From positions 1 through 52,377 of IMG/VR virus record IMGVR_UViG_3300032294_001087: DNA of 52,377 nt; one strand, 5' to 3'. Numbering within the stretch: the first letter of the stretch is position 1; every line of letters begins with the position of its first letter. Position numbers and translations under genes: made by a program. The notes under the pieces were generated by a model. The model had not been told where the DNA came from and ran no database searches. It worked only from the letters and a program-made list of their open reading frames with translations. Positions 48,057-52,377 of this stretch are shown here, in pieces. Source of the stretch: a virus.

Positions 48057-49251
48057 ACAACTTAAAGAATGCCTTTGCTGTGGTAGTGAGAGATTAAAAC
48101 TAGTATTAGATCTTAAAGAACAGCCATTAGCTAACAGTTTTAAGAAAACATCAGAGGAAACAGAACCATATTTCCCATTACGTTTAAACATCTGCGAAGA
48201 CTGCACACATCTACAATTAAGCCATGCGGTTAATCCGGATTTATTATTTAAGAACTATCTATATGTCAGTGGCACAAGCCAAACCCTACGTGACTACTTT
48301 GATTGGTTTGCTAAAGAAACACTTACCTACGCACCAGATGCTAAGACAGTGTTAGACATCGCCTGTAACGACGGTAGTCAATTAAACAGTTTCAAAGCAC
48401 TAGGATTAAAAACCTATGGTGTTGATCCCGCAGAAAATTTACACAAACTAAGTAACGCCAATCACGAAGTAGTGTGTGATTACTTTACTGACAAATATAC
48501 ATATCATTATAAGAATAAAAACTTAGATATTATTACAGCACAGAATGTGTTCGCACACAATAGCTATCCATTAGAGTTTTTACAGCAATGTAAAGAAATC
48601 ATGAGTGATACTAGTGTGTTATTCATACAGACCAGCCAAGCAGATATGATCAAGAACAATGAGTTTGATACTATCTATCATGAACATCTGAGTTTCTTCA
48701 ATTCAAGTTCAATGTCTGCGCTAGCGACACGTGCCGGATTACATATCATCGACATACAAAAAACGCCCATCCATGGTAATAGTTATTTGTTCGTTATGTC
48801 TAAGAATCCAGGAGCGAGATCAAGCGTTCAACATCAATTAGATCAAGAACGAGAACAAGGTCTACAGGATATGAATACCTATTCGGCCTATGCTGATCGT
48901 TGCTATACTATCGTAGAAGATCTCAATGAGACTATCCAACATTATCGTGGTCTGGGATATGTCATTGCGGGCTATGGCGCCGCAGCCAAAGGCATGACAT
49001 TGATTAATTTTGGTGATGTCAACTTGGATTTCGTCATAGATGACAATCCTCTAAAACAGGGATTGTTCTGTCCTGGTAGCAACATACCAGTGGTAGGAAT
49101 TGACATGTTAGACGAATGCCAAGATGTCCAAGTAGCATTTATACCATTGGCTTGGAATTTCTTCACTGAAATCCGTAGCAAAATTAAGACCAAACGTGAC
49201 CAAGAAGGTGATGTGTTCATCAAGTATTTTCCTAAAATAAGTATCGAGTGA
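48043..49251 (+). CDS. Sugar C-methyltransferase (TylC3/NovU-type)
   Basis: 402 aa. Three regions of the family are present. Zinc-binding N-terminus: KECLCCGSERLKLVLDLKEQ with PLANSF, then LNICEDCTHLQLSHAV. SAM-binding middle: TVLDIACNDGSQLNSFKALG and LKTYGVDPAENL. Catalytic segment: DTIYHEHLSFFNSSSMSALA (about 209-228) with the YHEH motif. C-terminal domain: YVIAGYGAAAKGMTLINFGD and DFVIDDNPLKQGLFCPGSNI. This set is diagnostic of enzymes that add a methyl branch to a 4-keto-deoxy sugar nucleotide. It makes the operon's likely product a branched, C-methylated deoxysugar. SAM use fits with the phage AdoHcy hydrolase. Confidence 0.9.
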   Translation: MEDAKQLKECLCCGSERLKLVLDLKEQPLANSFKKTSEETEPYFPLRLNICEDCTHLQLSHAVNPDLLFKNYLYVSGTSQTLRDYFDWFAKETLTYAPDAKTVLDIACNDGSQLNSFKALGLKTYGVDPAENLHKLSNANHEVVCDYFTDKYTYHYKNKNLDIITAQNVFAHNSYPLEFLQQCKEIMSDTSVLFIQTSQADMIKNNEFDTIYHEHLSFFNSSSMSALATRAGLHIIDIQKTPIHGNSYLFVMSKNPGARSSVQHQLDQEREQGLQDMNTYSAYADRCYTIVEDLNETIQHYRGLGYVIAGYGAAAKGMTLINFGDVNLDFVIDDNPLKQGLFCPGSNIPVVGIDMLDECQDVQVAFIPLAWNFFTEIRSKIKTKRDQEGDVFIKYFPKISIE

Positions 49252-50036
49252 TGTCAAAAAAAACCTTAATCAGTCACTTCTATAATGAAGAGTACATGCT
49301 ACCATGGTTCCTTAACCATCACAAGCAGATATTTGATCATGGGGTAATGATTGATTATCACTCAACAGATCGTAGCCGTGAGATCATCAAGGAAATATGT
49401 CCTACCTGGGATATCGTTACAAGCCGCAATCAAGATTTCCAAGCAGATACTATTGATACAGAAGTCAATGATATCGAACGTAATATCCAAGGGTGGAAGA
49501 TCTGTCTTAACGTAACAGAACAACTAATCGGCGACTATAGTATATTAGATGACACCCCTCGCCAATTACTAGTGCCTGGCGTGTTCTTTGTTGACTGTGA
49601 TCGTGAACGCACTGTTACCTATGATTTACCACTATATGAACAAAAGACAGATGGATTTATGTTCAGCGACAATGCACAGAACTTTTTTGAGCGTCGTAGC
49701 CGTAGCCTACATAATATTCCTGTGCATTATCCAGCACAATCAACAGTCGAATGTATGGCGCCCGGACGGCACTGGAATACCTATAACACAGATAAACTAG
49801 TAACATTCTACTACGGTTGGTGCCCATTTGATCAAGGACAACTAGCACGTAAGCTACAGATACAAACGCAAATACCACTAATTGATCGCCAATTAAATCG
49901 TGGCTTTCATCATATTACAAATAAAGAAACATTAACCTATAGACTTGAAAATGAGTTTATTCCTCGTTCAAGAGATATCTCAAAGGAAATACAGCAGTAT
50001 GTCAACAAACACAAAGATTTTTCAAATATACTTTAA
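49251..50036 (+). CDS. Glycosyltransferase family 2-like protein
   Basis: 261 aa from ATG at 49251 (TGATG overlap with the previous stop; a GTG one codon earlier is possible). TLISHFYNEEYMLPWFLNHH with NEE and GVMIDYHSTDRSREIIKEIC are the start of a glycosyltransferase 2/92-like GT-A fold (H(F/Y)NEE...W..HH...G.D...I.D..S.D.S). VPGVFFVDCDRERTV supplies a DxD-like metal site (about 104-118). HYPAQSTVECMAPGRHWNTY may be the acceptor part. It should transfer the activated sugar. It is coupled to both neighbours. Confidence 0.7.
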   Translation: MSKKTLISHFYNEEYMLPWFLNHHKQIFDHGVMIDYHSTDRSREIIKEICPTWDIVTSRNQDFQADTIDTEVNDIERNIQGWKICLNVTEQLIGDYSILDDTPRQLLVPGVFFVDCDRERTVTYDLPLYEQKTDGFMFSDNAQNFFERRSRSLHNIPVHYPAQSTVECMAPGRHWNTYNTDKLVTFYYGWCPFDQGQLARKLQIQTQIPLIDRQLNRGFHHITNKETLTYRLENEFIPRSRDISKEIQQYVNKHKDFSNIL

Positions 50037-50832
50037 ACCAGAGCTTGTGGCGCATTGTGATCCAGCATTCACTCCATTGGATAATACTGAAAATCCTCGC
50101 CCAGAATTACGTGAATGGTATGTATGGGACAAGGAACATAAAAACATCCTGGCGCAAGAATTAGATTATTGGGGATTCGTCAGTTGGAAATTCCAAGAGA
50201 AAACTGGCTTAACAGGCCAACAGGCTTTTGATTTTATTAATAATAATCCAGGGTATGATGTTTATCTATTCAATCCCTGTATTGTCAATGAAGCTGTATT
50301 TGCTAACAGTTGGGAACAAGGCGACATACATCATCCTAACATCAGCGGCATCGGTAACACATTTTTTGCCAAACTTGGTTATGAAGATATTGATGTTAAA
50401 TCGATAATTTTAGATCGCAACAAGACAGTGTTCGCTAACTATGTTGTTGGCAATCAAAAGTTTTGGACTAAGTTTATGGAATTCAGTCGTAATCTATTTA
50501 CAGAAGCAGACAAGGATCCTGGATTTAAACAACAGGTATTTGGGGAAGGATTGAGTAATTATGTCCATGATCGTAGTTTGCCAAACTTTACATTTTTAAT
50601 CGAACGATTGATCCCAACATTTTTAGAATTAGAAGAGTTGACTAGTATTGGATATAAATACTCTCCTGAAACTTTACCAGAAAAATATCGTCCTTATGCT
50701 GGAGATATTATGGCACTTAGTGATTTAAAAGTTGCTGTAAATCGCTACAATTCAGACGAATTATACGATATTTGGAACTTTTATCGCCACAAATTTCTAA
50801 GCCAACATCAAGGCATTTTAGGATTAGAATAG
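49999..50832 (+). CDS. Putative glycosyltransferase-like protein, last gene of sugar operon
   Basis: 277 aa from ATG at 49999 (MSTNTKIFQIYFKPELVAHC; CAAAGGAAA upstream). Overlaps the previous gene by 38 bases; an in-frame ATG at 49945 lies deeper in that gene and lacks a ribosome site. IFQIYFKPE and the following REWYVWDKEH, WGFVSWKFQEKTGLTGQQAF and NPGYDVYLFNPCIVNEAVFA, SNYVHDRSLPNFTFLIERLI are seen in phage and bacterial proteins linked to glycosyltransferases. No firm catalytic motif is visible. I infer a sugar-transfer role only from context. Confidence 0.5.
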   Translation: MSTNTKIFQIYFKPELVAHCDPAFTPLDNTENPRPELREWYVWDKEHKNILAQELDYWGFVSWKFQEKTGLTGQQAFDFINNNPGYDVYLFNPCIVNEAVFANSWEQGDIHHPNISGIGNTFFAKLGYEDIDVKSIILDRNKTVFANYVVGNQKFWTKFMEFSRNLFTEADKDPGFKQQVFGEGLSNYVHDRSLPNFTFLIERLIPTFLELEELTSIGYKYSPETLPEKYRPYAGDIMALSDLKVAVNRYNSDELYDIWNFYRHKFLSQHQGILGLE

Positions 50833-50850
50833 TTATCTCATATTTTGGTT

Positions 50851-50907
50851 AGTTTTATACGCATAAAACTCCGGATTCTCGTGACTACATAATACTACGT
50901 TCGGAGG
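50851..50907 (+). promoter_or_regulatory. Two overlapping hairpins before a small gene
   Basis: Hairpin 1: AGTTTTAT (50851-50858), loop ACGC, ATAAAACT (50863-50870), perfect. Hairpin 2: CTCCGGAT (50869-50876) with GTTCGGAG (50899-50906), eight pairs with G-U, covering the GGAGG ribosome site of the gene at 50915. The two share bases 50869-50870. Confidence 0.5.
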
Positions 50908-50914
50908 ATTCAGA

Positions 50915-51118
50915 ATGAGTAATAACCATGAAGCCGAATCAAGATACTATTGCGCAGGGAGATATTGCACAATGAGAGAAAGTTGTCACAGACACACATC
51001 AAGCACTGGAGTTAACCATGCTCCATTTGAAGACTATGATTTATTGGCATTAAAGACGCCAACTAAATTATGCCAACACTACATCGATCGCGACGTTGCG
51101 ACTGGTGTAAATTCTTAA
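50915..51118 (+). CDS. Small Cys/His-rich protein
   Basis: 67 aa, MSNNHEAESRYYCAGRYCTM, with Cys in YYCAGRYC, ESCHRHTSS and TKLCQHYID. Four Cys and several His could bind a metal. The CGGAGGATTCAG ribosome site is strong but can be sealed in the hairpin upstream. No family recognised; genes of this kind are frequent regulators in phages, but nothing visible proves it. Confidence 0.6.
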   Translation: MSNNHEAESRYYCAGRYCTMRESCHRHTSSTGVNHAPFEDYDLLALKTPTKLCQHYIDRDVATGVNS

Positions 51119-51158
51119 GGTAACTGCCTAAAGACAAATACTAACAGGAGGGAAGAAT

Positions 51159-51710
51159 ATGAACGTGTTCACACGATTCAAAAAAATACTAACCTGGACA
51201 ATGATGTCCACAACAGTTTTAGCACTAACAGCAACACCAATAGCACTAGGCAGTGAAGCCAGTGATTTTGGATTTAAATTAGTCAAACAGCAGGAAGCAA
51301 AAATTACCAGACAACTAACCTGCTTGGCTCGAAATGTATTCTATGAGGCTAATGGCGAACCCATGGCAGGGCAGATGGCAGTAGCACAGGTAACCGTCAA
51401 CAGAGCCAAGAGCGGACTGTTTCCGAATGATTTATGTGCGGTAGTAGCACAGACCACAGTAGTCGAAGGTGACAAGATCTGTCAATTTAGTTGGTACTGC
51501 GATAGTCGTATTAATAAAAATCGAGTAATCAATAAAAGCAGTCCTAGTTATATCGCCGCCAAAAAGGTCCTAGTAGATGGACAAAAAGTAGCTAAAATTG
51601 ACAAAGACGTCATGTGGTTCCACGAGGACTCAGTAAAGGTCAACCCACGTTGGCCACACAAGGTTGCTACCAAAATTGGTAACCATGTGTTCTACAAGCG
51701 ACAAAAATAA
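51159..51710 (+). CDS. SleB-type cell wall hydrolase with signal/anchor
   Basis: 183 aa. An N-terminal hydrophobic segment (about 10-31, ILTWTMMSTTVLALTATPIA) after basic MNVFTRFKK looks like a signal peptide or signal-anchor, so export is by the host Sec system. The catalytic domain starts LTCLARNVFYEANGEPMAGQ followed by MAVAQVTVNRAKSGLFP, the SleB/CwlJ hydrolase signature with its Glu, then CQFSWYCDSRINKN and a DVMWFHEDSVKVNPRWP end. It should cleave peptidoglycan and is the best candidate endolysin in the window. AACAGGAGGGAAG is a strong ribosome site. A membrane protein gene follows. Confidence 0.85.
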   Translation: MNVFTRFKKILTWTMMSTTVLALTATPIALGSEASDFGFKLVKQQEAKITRQLTCLARNVFYEANGEPMAGQMAVAQVTVNRAKSGLFPNDLCAVVAQTTVVEGDKICQFSWYCDSRINKNRVINKSSPSYIAAKKVLVDGQKVAKIDKDVMWFHEDSVKVNPRWPHKVATKIGNHVFYKRQK

Positions 51711-51713
51711 TCA

Positions 51714-51742
51714 TTGACAACATCCTATCACTCGTGTATAAT
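51714..51742 (+). promoter_or_regulatory. Sigma-70-type consensus promoter inside a hairpin
   Basis: TTGACA (51714-51719), 17 bases, TATAAT (51737-51742). The predicted start is 51749, the A of the next ATG. The -10 box lies in the upper stem and loop of the hairpin at 51725-51759. Confidence 0.9.
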
Positions 51743-51759
51743 ACATGCATGAGTGATAG
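51725..51759 (+). promoter_or_regulatory. 15-bp hairpin covering a start codon
   Basis: CTATCACTC (51725-51733) pairs perfectly with GAGTGATAG (51751-51759); GTGTAT (51734-51739) continues with ATGCAT (51745-51750) using two G-U pairs, loop AATAC. The ATG at 51749 is entirely in the right arm. RNA started at the local promoter would lack the left arm. Confidence 0.8.
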
Positions 51760-52072
51760 ATTCCACGATCCAAATTGGGGCAACCACGGTAATCCAAATC
51801 GAACTGATTGGTTCCACGCACCTCGCGGGTTAGATCAGTTAAACACAAAGAATTGGGGTATCAGACATAGAGATCGTCCAATGTTCCACGACGGCGTTGA
51901 AAAGAAAATCAGCGTCTGGACTATTTTTTGGGTTATTGCATTTATTATCATACTCAGTGGATTCAGCGAAACTGCCCGTGGAGTAGTATTCTATGGTATT
52001 AATCTAACTGAAAATTGGTATGCTGGTGTAGACAGCATGTTAGACGCCCTAGGAGCACCTAAGCTACCATGA
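51749..52072 (+). CDS. Small single-pass membrane protein next to the hydrolase
   Basis: 107 aa from ATG at 51749 (MSDRFHDPNWGNHGNPNRTD). A Trp/His/Asn-rich hydrophilic N-terminus (about 55 residues) is followed by one membrane segment (VWTIFWVIAFIIILSGF, about 58-74) and a short tail (GVVFYGINLTENWYAGVDSM). An in-frame GTG upstream lies in the promoter -10 region and is rejected. Possible roles: a holin- or spanin-like lysis helper, or a superinfection-exclusion protein; the early-type promoter argues against a pure lysis function. The next gene overlaps by ATGA. Confidence 0.65.
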   Translation: MSDRFHDPNWGNHGNPNRTDWFHAPRGLDQLNTKNWGIRHRDRPMFHDGVEKKISVWTIFWVIAFIIILSGFSETARGVVFYGINLTENWYAGVDSMLDALGAPKLP

Positions 52073-52239
52073 AAAATTTCCGCAGTTGGGTCCAGGATAA
52101 ATGGTATGATTACGTAGAAGAAATCATGGCTTGGGAAAAACGCATACCCGATCTTAACAGCCAGCAGTATTTCCGCAAGTACCGTTGGATGCTAAAAACT
52201 CTATATAAACACGAGCTAAAACATAAAGCAACTAAATAA
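52069..52239 (+). CDS. Small basic hypothetical protein, 56 aa
   Basis: MKNFRSWVQDKWYDYVEEIM followed by AWEKRIPDLNSQQYFRKYRW and a basic end (KTLYKHELKHKATK). It overlaps the preceding stop by four bases (ATGA), so it is coupled to the membrane protein. Rich in Trp/Tyr/Lys and helical. A hairpin terminator follows the stop. No family recognised. Confidence 0.6.
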   Translation: MKNFRSWVQDKWYDYVEEIMAWEKRIPDLNSQQYFRKYRWMLKTLYKHELKHKATK

Positions 52240-52242
52240 TTG

Positions 52243-52267
52243 TATAGTGACAAAATCACTATATTTT
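52243..52267 (+). terminator. Probable terminator
   Basis: TATAGTGA (52243-52250), loop CAAAA, TCACTATA (52256-52263), then TTTT. The stem is AT-rich and the T run short, so termination may be partial. Confidence 0.6.
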
Positions 52268-52299
52268 AACAAACTGCCCAAAAGGCGAAAGGAAGTAAA

Positions 52300-52377
52300 A
52301 TGGCAAATTATAATGTATCAGGGTTACAAACCCTAAGTGATCTAGCCGCAGAAGCTATGGTCAAGAGCATTCCTAGC
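52300..52377 (+). CDS. Start of a gene cut by the window end
   Basis: ATG at 52300 after AAAGGCGAAAGGAAGT; 26 codons visible, MANYNVSGLQTLSDLAAEAM then VKSIPS. A good ribosome site and the terminator upstream support a real start. The product cannot be identified from this fragment. Confidence 0.6.
   Translation, partial: MANYNVSGLQTLSDLAAEAMVKSIPS

Noticed and set aside
1-52377. tRNA, tmRNA, integrase, attachment site, insertion sequence
   Set aside because: No cloverleaf-type TTCGA-containing segments, recombinase motifs, or terminal repeats were noticed; a covariance-model scan would be decisive for RNA genes.

Overview
The window is about 52 kb of an AT-rich genome of a T4-like tailed phage (contractile-tail myovirus), most likely marine. 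The basis is a recognisable T4-type set: neck proteins gp13 and gp14, tail completion gp15, sheath gp18, tube gp19, a gp19/gp54-like tube protein, head completion gp4, terminase gp16 and gp17, ssDNA-binding gp32, recombinase UvsX, mediator UvsY and dNMP kinase gp1. T4-type late promoters (consensus TATAAATA, here mostly GATAAATA) precede many structural genes, and near-consensus sigma-70 promoters (TTGACA, 16-17 bp, TATAAT) precede small genes of early or middle type. The host must be Gram-negative, because the phage carries an outer-membrane porin. The porin looks beta- or gammaproteobacterial, but the exact host is an inference. I saw no tRNA, tmRNA, integrase, transposase or CRISPR array.

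Layout. 1-8.1 kb: a run of repetitive tail-fibre or virion-surface genes built from shared modules, ending in an unidentified gene. 8.1-11.4 kb: minus-strand block gp14 - gp15 - Nudix hydrolase. 11.4-13.8 kb: small genes behind sigma-70 promoters plus a 395-aa conserved unknown. 13.8-22.7 kb: gp13, dNMP kinase, a minus-strand HNH-like gene, a greatly enlarged sheath, tube proteins, gp4 and gp16. 22.7-31.8 kb: gp17 surrounded by proteins with short amphipathic N-termini of the MKxFxxxLxE type, probably capsid-internal or prohead-core proteins. 31.8-36.5 kb: a glycosyltransferase-like gene, gp32, then an overlapping cassette of sulfotransferase-like, radical SAM, 2OG-oxygenase-like and short SDR genes. 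36.6-40.0 kb: uvsX - unknown - uvsY - methyltransferase - nucleotidyltransferase/cupin fusion, every junction overlapping. 40.1-41.5 kb: a nuclease-like protein that may be packaged. 41.5-45.0 kb: an RNA polymerase omega-like protein, a QueF homologue lacking its catalytic cysteine, a complete S-adenosylhomocysteine hydrolase, and a porin. 45.1-50.8 kb: an overlapping nucleotide-sugar and glycosyltransferase operon. 50.9-52.4 kb: small genes and a SleB-type cell-wall hydrolase.

The most interesting signals are: (1) promoters placed in the loop of RNA hairpins whose 3' arm hides the ribosome site or start codon, so that only transcripts initiated at the local promoter should be translatable (13787-13832, 40027-40058, 51725-51759); (2) several genes whose predicted transcription start falls on or within two bases of the ATG, with no Shine-Dalgarno, suggesting leaderless phage mRNAs; (3) the omega / QueF-like / AhcY / porin block; and (4) the radical SAM and sugar cassettes. 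All functional assignments come from reading motifs by eye; no database search was possible.
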